From Acidobacteriota bacterium (GTDB taxonomy: Bacteria; Acidobacteriota; Terriglobia; Terriglobales; Acidobacteriaceae): DNA of 64,000 nt. The notes beneath the pieces were generated by a model. That model ran no database searches. It was not told the DNA's origin and saw only the letters and a program-made list of their open reading frames with translations. How positions within the stretch are numbered: the stretch's first letter is position 1; each line of letters begins with the position of its first letter. The position numbers and the translations under genes are program-made. The stretch covers positions 61,949-125,948 of the forward strand of contig JAJYUB010000003.1 of assembly GCA_021792795.1 (NCBI GenBank), written 5' to 3'. This document shows positions 17,091 to 25,298 of this stretch, one piece after another.

Positions 17091-19355
17091 CGCTTCGATC
17101 GCGTCCAGCTTCTCCGTCGCCGCATCGATGGCCCGGCTCCAGTCCACCAGCACATTTCCCACTACCGGAGATTGCTGGCCGGCAAGCTGCCAATTATGTT
17201 GGTCCATCGCCTCGCGCACCGCAGCCAGTGTTTTCACGCCGTACCCCGTGTACGCGCCAGGAGCGTAAATCTGGTTCTTATACCAGCTCCGGCCCGGTAA
17301 CCCCGCCTCCAGCAGGGTCGCGCGCTCCGTCAGCATCAACAGATGATTCAAGGAAGCTACCTGCGCCCCATCGAGCAGGGCATCGTCCTTTCCGAGTTGA
17401 TCGAACGCCGCCTGATATTTTCCCGCGCTGATCGTCAAATCGGCAGCTCCGTTCTCTAACGGAGCAAAATTCATATATGGCGGCACCGGTTCTTCTTTCG
17501 GCGGATAGGAAGGTGTCTGCGGATCGGACATCGCCGTGAAAACTCCCTCCTGGATCTGTCGATTGGTCTCCGCGATCGTTTGCTGGGTTTGCGTCATCTG
17601 CTTTTTCAATTGGTCCACATACTGGTGCATGGTGTCCGCCGCATCGGTGAACTCATACGGCAGCACCTCCGCATCGGCCATGCGCATCACGGCCGTTCCA
17701 GCCAACTGCGCCAACGCGCGGCCATACACAAACTTCGTGTCGGAGAAATGCGTGTACCAATAAAAATCGTCATACTCCGAGTGATACACGCCCCCCTTGG
17801 TTTCGCCGTCGAAGCTCAGATCGACCGATGGAATTCCAAGATGGTCCAGGAACGGCGAGTAGTCGGAGCCATCTCCCAACGCCCCAATGCGCAGGTCGCG
17901 CCGTTGTCGTAGCTCCGTCCGCTCCGCTTCCGTCTTCGCCTCGCCAATCTGCTGCAGCCGCGCCCGCTCCAGCACGGAATATTTCGTTTCCGGGTCCGCC
18001 ACCTCCGCCGCCACGGTATTCAGAAAGTGCTCGACGGAGTGCGAGCCTTCCATCTGCAGAAAACCTCGGTCGGTGTTGTCGGAGTTGACATAGAACACCG
18101 CATGATCGTTCAGTTCTTTTGCGTGCGTCTCCACCCACTCGGTTGATCCAAGCAGCCCCGGTTCTTCGCCGTCCCACGCGCAGTAAATCACTGTGCGCCG
18201 CGGCTTCCATCCTTGTTTCGCCAGTTCTCCCAGCGCGCGCGCTTCTTCCATTTCCGCCACCAGGCCGGAGATCGGGTCTTCCGCGCCGTTCACCCACGCA
18301 TCCTGATGGTTGCCGCGGATCACCCACTGGTCAGGCTCCGTCGAGCCGGTCATCCGTCCGATGACGTCATAGATCGGTTTCGTGTCCCAGTTGGAATACA
18401 CGCGTAAATGCACCTTCGTCGCGCCCGGACCGACGTGATACGCAATCGGCAATCCTCCACGCCATGGGCGGGGCACCATCTGGCCGCCCAATGCCTGCAA
18501 CAGCGGCTGCGCGTCCCCGTAAGAAATGGGCAGCGTCGGTATTCTTGTAATTTCCGGATTGTCTTTCAGCGGAACGCGTTTCGCGTCTTTCGTCGCGCCC
18601 ACTCCCGGAGTCAGCGGGTCGCCGGGATAATAGGTGTCCGCCACCGAGCCGCGCTGTACCCCCTCCGTCGGCCGCGCAGGCCCCTGCGGAAACGTTGTAT
18701 CTTCCCCGTAGCCATCCTGCTGCGGATCGGAATAAATGATGCAGCCCACCGCTCCATGCTCCGCCGCCACTTTCGGCTTGATGCCGCGCCACGCGTGGCC
18801 ATAGCGCGCAATCACAATCGCGCCCTTCACGGAAACTCCCATCTTTGCCAGCGTGTCGTAATCTTCACGGACACCGTAATTCACGTACACCAGCGGAGCG
18901 GTCACGTCGCCGTCCGCCGAGTAGGCATTGTAAGGCGGCAGCGCCTCTGCCTGCTGGTCAGAGGTTGGATCGATCGCGACCGTCGGCTCCGCCAGCTTCG
19001 CGGTAAACTTCGTAGGTTCAATCAACTCCAACGCACGTTCTTTGGGAGTAGGGAACAGCACATAAAATGTCTCGATCGAAGTATCGAAGCCCCACGAACG
19101 AAACTTGTCCGCGATCCATTCCGCATTGTCCTTGTCGTAGGGCGAGCCCACGTTGTGCGGATGCGCCGACAGCCGCTGCATGTAGCTGCGCAAATTGTCA
19201 GGCGACGGAATCGCGCGAAATTGCTGTTCCCATTGCGCTTCTTTCGCCGACGCATCGTGAGAATACCCCTGCAACAACTCCGGGGTCTGCGGCTGCTGGG
19301 CCTGCATCACGACTGCGGCGAAAACTACGGCAAACAGCCATCGCGATGAAATCAT
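17082..19355 (-). CDS. Secreted M28 peptidase, glutamate carboxypeptidase II-like
   Basis: Zinc exopeptidase of the NAALADase/transferrin-receptor-like group. The start is set at 19355, the second Met of the open frame: GGAG lies about eight bases ahead and the signal peptide (ISSRWLFAVVFAAVVMQAQ) follows directly. Domains in order: N-terminal part; protease-associated (PA) insert with VYVNYGVREDYDTL and GAIVIARYG; M28 core with zinc-ligand motifs RGNHQDAWVNGAEDPISG, CAWDGEEPGLLGSTEW, FYVNSDNTDRG and YHSEYDDFYW; then the helical transferrin-receptor-like dimerisation domain. At 757 aa it matches the family length. The substrate is probably a small acidic peptide. Confidence 0.92.
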   Translation of the reverse strand: MISSRWLFAVVFAAVVMQAQQPQTPELLQGYSHDASAKEAQWEQQFRAIPSPDNLRSYMQRLSAHPHNVGSPYDKDNAEWIADKFRSWGFDTSIETFYVLFPTPKERALELIEPTKFTAKLAEPTVAIDPTSDQQAEALPPYNAYSADGDVTAPLVYVNYGVREDYDTLAKMGVSVKGAIVIARYGHAWRGIKPKVAAEHGAVGCIIYSDPQQDGYGEDTTFPQGPARPTEGVQRGSVADTYYPGDPLTPGVGATKDAKRVPLKDNPEITRIPTLPISYGDAQPLLQALGGQMVPRPWRGGLPIAYHVGPGATKVHLRVYSNWDTKPIYDVIGRMTGSTEPDQWVIRGNHQDAWVNGAEDPISGLVAEMEEARALGELAKQGWKPRRTVIYCAWDGEEPGLLGSTEWVETHAKELNDHAVFYVNSDNTDRGFLQMEGSHSVEHFLNTVAAEVADPETKYSVLERARLQQIGEAKTEAERTELRQRRDLRIGALGDGSDYSPFLDHLGIPSVDLSFDGETKGGVYHSEYDDFYWYTHFSDTKFVYGRALAQLAGTAVMRMADAEVLPYEFTDAADTMHQYVDQLKKQMTQTQQTIAETNRQIQEGVFTAMSDPQTPSYPPKEEPVPPYMNFAPLENGAADLTISAGKYQAAFDQLGKDDALLDGAQVASLNHLLMLTERATLLEAGLPGRSWYKNQIYAPGAYTGYGVKTLAAVREAMDQHNWQLAGQQSPVVGNVLVDWSRAIDAATEKLDAIEAKK

Positions 19356-19460
19356 CTTTGGTCTCCACATTTCACAATTTACTTGGACGAAACTGGTTTC
19401 TTCTTCAGGATGCTGCCTTCAACTATGCCACAGCGTCTGTTCGAGGCATAACTTGAAAAA

Positions 19461-19619
19461 TTCTGGCTCTGTTGACAAGCTTCCAAATCTTCCTTGAATT
19501 GTCATCCCGAGCGAAGCGAAGCGGAGTCGAGGGACCTGCTTTTGCTCATTCAGCCGCCAATCCACCTTTCCCGCTTCCATCCACGGCCATGAAATTGAGC
19601 ATGTCAACAGAGCCAATTT
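19461..19619. repeat. Possible small MITE-like unit with terminal inverted repeats
   Basis: TGGCTCTGTTGACA at 19465-19478 and its exact complement TGTCAACAGAGCCA at 19602-19615 face each other 123 bases apart, with weaker matching outside. Between them lies a single arm of another repeat, GTCATCCCGAGCGAAGCGAA and onward (19501-19540), of the kind that ends in GAGGGACCTGC. No reading frame is present. This unit accounts for most of the 375-base gap between the M28 peptidase and the permease gene. Confidence 0.45.
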
Positions 19620-19731
19620 CTTCTCGTACTTTAATCTATCCTCGCGAACGGAATTTGACGAGGATTTATCTGCGCGCGCAGAGGGCGGAAAGGGAACTGG
19701 CGCCGCAGCCGGTCTATATAAGGCAAGAAGG

Positions 19732-22380
19732 TTACTCGTGCCGCAACGCGACCATCGGATCCACGAAGGCTGCGCGCCGGGCTGGAACAAAAGCGGAGAT
19801 GACCCCACACAGCAGAAGCAACAACGGCACCGCCGCCAGTGTCCACGGGTCGTGTTTGCTGACCCCATACAGAAAGCTGTGCAGCAGGCGCGTGCTCCAA
19901 AAGGCCAGCGCCAGTCCCATTGCAATACCCAGGATCAGTAGCATAAGCGCCTGTCTCAGTACCATCCCCATGACCCGGGCACGATCCGCGCCCAGCGCCA
20001 TCCGGATGCCGATCTCACGCGTGCGTTGCGCAACGGAGTAGCTCAGGAGGCCGTACAGACCCACGACTGTAATCAGCAGCGCCAGGCCGCCAAAGATGCC
20101 AACCACCCGCGCGGCCAGTCGTTGACTGCCGATGGAATCCTCAACGGCTTGCTTCATGGTGGTGAAATCTCCCGCGACTAAATCGGGGTTCTCGCGATGA
20201 ATCACTCGGCGCAACTCTGGAATCATCGCACCCGGTGCGGTCTGCGTGCGGATCGCTAATTCCATAAACCAGCCCAGCAAAGGGATGTAGAGACCGTTTC
20301 CCGGCTTGAGTTGGTCCATGCAGACATAGATTTCTGGCTGGATTGGCGTTGCAGCCTTCTCCTGATGCACGTCGTCGAGCACACCCACAATCGTTGCGCG
20401 CATGGGCACAGTGCCAAACCGGATCGGTTCCCCGATTGCATTCTTTCCGTTGAAATATCTCTGGACAAAAGCCCGATTCACGACTGCAACGGGCATGGAG
20501 CTTGGTGTGTCCTGCGCATTGAAGAACCGCCCTGCATACATGCGAATTCCCAGCACCCGCAGTTGGTCTGGCGAGGCAGCACGTACGACCGCCGTAACAT
20601 TGCTTTTGGTCGTGCCCGGCGTAGACACATCGGTGAGGAGTTCCATCGTATGGCCGATGGGCATGACTGTGGAAAGGCTGGCAAATTGAACGCCGGGTAA
20701 ATGCTGCACGCGTTCCAGGAGAGGGTCCCATAGCGTGGTATTCAGGTCGCGGCCTTTGTAATCGTAATTGGGAACGGTGAAACTCGTGAGGACAATATGG
20801 TCGGTCCGAAATCCCAGCGGCACGTGACGCAGCGCATAGACGGTACGCAACATCAGACCCGCGCCCACCAGCAAAATCATCGAGACGGCGATTTCGCCAA
20901 TCAGCAACCCATTGCGTAGCCGCGCTTGCCCACGGTCTTTGCTACTCGTTGGCCCTCCACTCTTCAGAGTCTCTTCCAGGGGAGCACGGGCCGCGAGGAT
21001 TGCCGGAATGCTTCCGAAGATGAGACCGGTTAGCAGAGTAAAACCGGCGAGCGCCAGCAAAACTGCTGGGTTGACATGAATGTTCCGCGTAAGCGGCAAT
21101 TGCTTTTCCAGCGTGCGCCGAAATACTTGCAGCGTGAATACCGCCAGGCCAAGTCCGATCACAGCTCCGGCTGCGCTCACCAGCAGACTCTCGGTCAGAA
21201 ACTGCCGCACGATGCGCCATTTTCCGGCTCCCAGCGCGCCGCGCACGGCGATTTCCACGCGGCGGGAGGCAAGGCGTGCCAGCAGCAACCCGGCAACATT
21301 GCAACAGGCGATCAGCCAGATCAGGACGACAGCAATCTCAAGCGCAGTCAGTGCGGGTCGTACACCGGCAACGATGGAATCTCGCAAGGCGGTCAACCGA
21401 ACATGGGTAGCAACCTCGTCTCCAGGTTTGGCCGCCTGGGCGATGTGCGCTTGTACGCTCGATAGCTCTGCCTGTACGATTGCCGGCTTGACTCCCGGCT
21501 TCAGACGGAGGATGGGCATATGGTTCATATATTCTTGCTTGTTCTCCAATGCGCTTCGCGCCACCGGCGTCCATACTTCGATCTTGTTTCCCCACAAGGG
21601 GTATTCGAAATGCGGCGGCATGATGCCGATGACATAATACGTCTGCCCACCAATGCGCACGGCTTGACCCAATATCTTCGGATTTGAAGCAAAGAGCGCC
21701 CGCCAAGTAGCGTAACTCAGTAAAGCAACATGGGACTGGCATTCTTCTTGCTCTTGCGGCAGAAACCCCCGGCCCAGCATGGGTTGCACGCCGAGGGTCC
21801 GCAGCAGATTTGCGCTGATCGTTTCCTTGTAAATCAACTGCGCGCCAGAAGGCGTATCCAGAATGTCCGCATCGCCGCGTTCAAAGGCAATTTCTGCGGA
21901 ATTGCGCGTTGCCTCCTGCCATTGCTTGATTTCGGCATAACTGACGCCGTACATTTCCTCACCGGTCGCATCAATTCCGACAGGCGTGTAAAGCTGTTGC
22001 GCATGTGGGAAGGCAAGCGGTCGCAGCAGGACGCCGTCGACAATGGCGAACATCGCCGTGGCGACACCAATACCAAGAGCTAACGTAAGGATGGCAGTCA
22101 AAGCGAACCCAAGGGATTTGTGCAATTGACGCAGCGCAAAGCGAGTGTCCTGCAGCACCGTCTCCATCCACCAACCGGGCCGCTGCACAAAGGTCTGTTC
22201 GCGCGCGCTTTCCACTCCGCCGAACTCGATCCGCGCTCGCCTGTGCGCTTCTTCCGGCGTCATCCCAGCGGCAATATTCGCCTGCGTCGCCTGCTCCAGA
22301 TGAAATTGCAGTTCTTCGTCGAGCGCGCCCGCAGGAGTTCGCGAAAAGAAGAATCGCAACCGGCTAAGAAGTTCTCTCAT
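19732..22380 (-). CDS. ADOP-type FtsX/MacB permease with N-terminal HAAS-like domain
   Basis: Large inner-membrane permease of the acidobacterial duplicated-permease type, 882 aa. The start is ATG 22380, overlapping the PadR stop by four bases (ATGA). The upstream in-frame residues of the longer ORF lie inside PadR. It begins with a helical ADOP N-terminal/HAAS-like domain (about 1-65: ALDEELQFHLEQ, GMTPEEAHRRARIEFGG), then TM1 ([18 protein letters not shown]), a MacB-type periplasmic domain, FtsX core helices, a second periplasmic domain and a second FtsX core ending VPARRAAFVDPMVALRHE. The other permeases in this window lack the N-terminal helical domain. It has no ATPase gene of its own next to it and is likely controlled by the adjacent PadR. 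Confidence 0.88.
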   Translation of the reverse strand: MRELLSRLRFFFSRTPAGALDEELQFHLEQATQANIAAGMTPEEAHRRARIEFGGVESAREQTFVQRPGWWMETVLQDTRFALRQLHKSLGFALTAILTLALGIGVATAMFAIVDGVLLRPLAFPHAQQLYTPVGIDATGEEMYGVSYAEIKQWQEATRNSAEIAFERGDADILDTPSGAQLIYKETISANLLRTLGVQPMLGRGFLPQEQEECQSHVALLSYATWRALFASNPKILGQAVRIGGQTYYVIGIMPPHFEYPLWGNKIEVWTPVARSALENKQEYMNHMPILRLKPGVKPAIVQAELSSVQAHIAQAAKPGDEVATHVRLTALRDSIVAGVRPALTALEIAVVLIWLIACCNVAGLLLARLASRRVEIAVRGALGAGKWRIVRQFLTESLLVSAAGAVIGLGLAVFTLQVFRRTLEKQLPLTRNIHVNPAVLLALAGFTLLTGLIFGSIPAILAARAPLEETLKSGGPTSSKDRGQARLRNGLLIGEIAVSMILLVGAGLMLRTVYALRHVPLGFRTDHIVLTSFTVPNYDYKGRDLNTTLWDPLLERVQHLPGVQFASLSTVMPIGHTMELLTDVSTPGTTKSNVTAVVRAASPDQLRVLGIRMYAGRFFNAQDTPSSMPVAVVNRAFVQRYFNGKNAIGEPIRFGTVPMRATIVGVLDDVHQEKAATPIQPEIYVCMDQLKPGNGLYIPLLGWFMELAIRTQTAPGAMIPELRRVIHRENPDLVAGDFTTMKQAVEDSIGSQRLAARVVGIFGGLALLITVVGLYGLLSYSVAQRTREIGIRMALGADRARVMGMVLRQALMLLILGIAMGLALAFWSTRLLHSFLYGVSKHDPWTLAAVPLLLLLCGVISAFVPARRAAFVDPMVALRHE

Positions 22381-22712
22381 GACGCGGGTGTCTCCAGCAC
22401 CAGTGCAATCGCAGTGGAAAGCCGCTCCCAGGTGGCCAACTCGGCTTCCAATTGTTTTCTCCCCTTGCGAGTCAGCGAATAATATTTCGCCCGTCGATTG
22501 TTGTCCGAGGCTCCCCAATCCGACTCGATCCATCCCTTGTATTCCAGCCGGTGCAGCGCCGGATAGAGAGAACCTTGCCCAATCTGCAACACATCCTTGG
22601 AAATTTGCTGGATGCGCTGGGCCACGCCCCAGCCGTGCATCGGCTCCAGCGCCAGCGTTTTCAAAATCAATACATCCAGGGTTCCCTGGAGCAGGTCAGT
22701 GGACGGCGGCAT
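22377..22712 (-). CDS. PadR-family transcriptional regulator
   Basis: Winged-helix regulator, 111 aa. The start is ATG 22712, where the family N-terminus MPPSTDLLQGTLDVLILKTL begins; the longer upstream frame has no family match. The sequence follows the short PadR plan: MHGWGVAQRIQQIS, then QGSLYPALHRLEYKGWIESDWG, RAKYYSLTRKGRKQLEAE, with a single C-terminal helix. It is translationally coupled to the ADOP permease by a four-base ATGA overlap, so the pair forms one unit. PadR proteins usually repress their own operon until a ligand binds. Confidence 0.92.
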   Translation of the reverse strand: MPPSTDLLQGTLDVLILKTLALEPMHGWGVAQRIQQISKDVLQIGQGSLYPALHRLEYKGWIESDWGASDNNRRAKYYSLTRKGRKQLEAELATWERLSTAIALVLETPAS

Positions 22713-23019
22713 GTTTCCCCTCGACGCTCGACAACAGGATGGCTCCTGCCCATGTCGAATGTCAAGGGGAAGGGGCTCGGTCTCGTATCGGCCGCACGGT
22801 GCCTGGTGTTTTGGCGCTACAGGCGTCCGGCACCGGAATTGATCTTCTAACCGAATTAGGCGTTCTCGGTGGCCGCCGCAAGGTGTCCAAAAATGAACAC
22901 CGTTTTTCAATACTGGACAGTGGCCGCCCGACTCGCATTTTCAGTACATCCTAACTCATTGAATCCATGCCGTTTCTCTGCCATCTATTTTGGCGTGCCA
23001 CTTGCATTGAACACTAGCA
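22713..23019. promoter_or_regulatory. Divergent control region between the PadR/ADOP unit and the exporter block
   Basis: 307 bases separating two leftward and rightward gene blocks. On the minus strand a TTGACA near 22772 is a possible -35 box for padR, but the matching -10 is poor. Close to it GACAT occurs twice in TTGACATTCGACATGG, which could be a PadR site. The rightward block has a sigma54-type element at its end, listed separately. Confidence 0.4.
22991..23006 (+). promoter_or_regulatory. Sigma54 (-24/-12) promoter ahead of the exporter block
   Basis: TTGGCGTGCCACTTGCAT matches the RpoN consensus TTGGCACG-N4-TTGCA well. The invariant GG (22992-22993) and GC (23004-23005) are separated by exactly ten bases. 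A start about 12 bases after the GC would fall near 23016-23017, only three or four bases before the ATG at 23020. A sigma54-dependent response regulator is encoded 17.5 kb downstream on the same strand, in the same block. Confidence 0.65.
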
Positions 23020-24279
23020 ATGGATATCGCTCGGCCCGATCTGAAAAAGCAAAAAATCCGCCGCCAAATCCTCTGGTCTGTCGCTGGAGTGGCCCTGCTG
23101 GCTGCGCTCACCGTGTTTGTCATGCGGCTGAAACCGGCCGCTCCCACCGTCGATCGCAGCACGGTCTGGACCGACACCGTCAAACGCGGCAACATGGTCC
23201 GCCAGGTCCGCGGTCTGGGAACGCTCGTCCCCCGCGAAGACCGCATCCGCTCCATCCCCGCGGAAACCGACGGCACCGTGGTCAGTATTTTCAAGCTGCC
23301 CGGCGCCCTGGTCCATCCGGACACGGTGATTCTGCAACTCACCAATCCCCAACTCATGCAGGAGGCGCAGGACGCCGCGCTGCAACTGAACGAAGCGCAG
23401 GCGGATTACCACAACACCCAGGTCAGCATTGAGAGCGCCTTGATGGATCGCCGCTCCACCGCCGCCGACATCAACGCGCAATATCAGCAGGCCCAGTTGC
23501 AGGCGCGGACCGACAAGGCCCTCTACAAGCTCGGCGTCATCAGCGGCCTCACCTATAGCGATTCGCAAGGCAAGGCGGACGCATTGACCACCCGCCAGAA
23601 GCTGCAGGAGGAGGAAGTTTCCATCAATCAAAAAGCTCTCGAAACCCAACTGGCCGTGCAGAAAGCAAAGGTGCAACAGGCCCAGGCTCTGGCCCAACTG
23701 AAGCAGCGCGAGGTCGATGCTCTTACCGTCCGAGCCGGGATTGAGGGCCAACTGATCCAGATGCCATTGCAGATGGGCCAGCACGTTCTTGCCGGCGCGG
23801 AGCTGGCGCAGATCATCCAGCCCGATCAGTTGAAGGCGCAGTTGCAGATTCCAGAAACGCAGGCGCACGATGTCCTCAACGGGCAGCCTGCCGAAATCGA
23901 TACGCACAATGGCGTCGTTGCGGGCACGGTCACGCGAATTAATCCGGCGGTTGTGAACGGAACTGTCACGGTTGACGTACATCTGGATGGAACTTTGCCG
24001 CAGGGTGCGCGACCCGACTTGAGCGTGGATGGGACCATTGACCTGCAACGGCTGCACGACGTGCTCTACGTGGGGAGGCCGGCGTTTGGCAATGAAAATT
24101 CCACCATCAGCCTGTTCAAGCTGGACCCCAGCGGCAACTATGCCACGCGCGTTGCAGTCAAGGTGGGCCGTGCGTCCGTCAACGAAATTCAAATCCTGGG
24201 CGGCTTGAAAGAAGGGGACACCGTGGTCCTTTCCGATATGTCGCGCTGGGACAATGTGGACCGCATCCGGCTGGATTAG
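23020..24279 (+). CDS. HlyD/MacA-type periplasmic adaptor subunit
   Basis: Membrane-fusion protein expected to bridge inner-membrane permeases and the TolC-type channel; 419 aa. One N-terminal membrane anchor (about 18-37, ILWSVAGVALLAALTVFVM) is followed by a beta-barrel/lipoyl half-motif (GTVVSIFKLPGALVHPDTVILQL). A long coiled-coil hairpin runs from about 110 to 240, rich in Gln/Ala/Lys/Glu. The second lipoyl half and a barrel follow (GQHVLAGAELAQIIQPDQLKAQLQIPE), with a C-terminal proximal domain (VGRASVNEIQILGGLKEGDTVVLSD). ATG 23020 has no Shine-Dalgarno, and a sigma54-type promoter ends a few bases before it, so leaderless translation is likely. First gene of the exporter block. Confidence 0.9.
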   Translation: MDIARPDLKKQKIRRQILWSVAGVALLAALTVFVMRLKPAAPTVDRSTVWTDTVKRGNMVRQVRGLGTLVPREDRIRSIPAETDGTVVSIFKLPGALVHPDTVILQLTNPQLMQEAQDAALQLNEAQADYHNTQVSIESALMDRRSTAADINAQYQQAQLQARTDKALYKLGVISGLTYSDSQGKADALTTRQKLQEEEVSINQKALETQLAVQKAKVQQAQALAQLKQREVDALTVRAGIEGQLIQMPLQMGQHVLAGAELAQIIQPDQLKAQLQIPETQAHDVLNGQPAEIDTHNGVVAGTVTRINPAVVNGTVTVDVHLDGTLPQGARPDLSVDGTIDLQRLHDVLYVGRPAFGNENSTISLFKLDPSGNYATRVAVKVGRASVNEIQILGGLKEGDTVVLSDMSRWDNVDRIRLD

Positions 24280-24304
24280 GAGTTTTTCTGTTTCTTATTG
24301 AGAG

Positions 24305-24346
24305 GAGTCATTCTGAACGGAGCGTAGCGCAGTGAAGAATCCAGAG
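24305..24346. repeat. Single arm of the TCATTCTGA...GAAGAATCC repeat
   Basis: GAGTCATTCTGAACGG and onward to GTGAAGAATCCAGAG, in the 186-base gap between the adaptor and the first ATPase gene. Compared with the copy at 15537, the middle is replaced by GGAGCGTAGCGCAG. No opposing arm is visible, so this is a half element. Confidence 0.6.
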
Positions 24347-24465
24347 AATATTCGCCGGGCGCGCGCATCCATCGCCCTCGGGATTTATCGGTCGCTGCGG
24401 CGACCCCAGATTGACGAGCAACAAATACAGGCAGTTCATTTCGACTCAGAGAGGACCAAAACAAC

Positions 24466-25200
<735 letters not shown>

Positions 25201-25229
25201 CAGCGTCGCGCGCGTCTACCTGGGGATGA

Positions 25230-25267
25230 GGGTGCCCCATTCAAGCCTTCATTTGGCTTGAGTGGGA
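25230..25267 (+). repeat. GGGTGCCCC hairpin repeat, copy B
   Basis: GGGTGCCCCATTCAAGCC, loop TTCATTT, GGCTTGAGTGGGA. The stem CCCATTCAAGCC/GGCTTGAGTGGG pairs throughout with one wobble. It sits between the first ATPase gene and the first permease, where it could attenuate transcription or protect mRNA ends. Confidence 0.65.
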
Positions 25268-25298
25268 TAGAAATACGGGTTTCTTGTGAGGGAAAATT

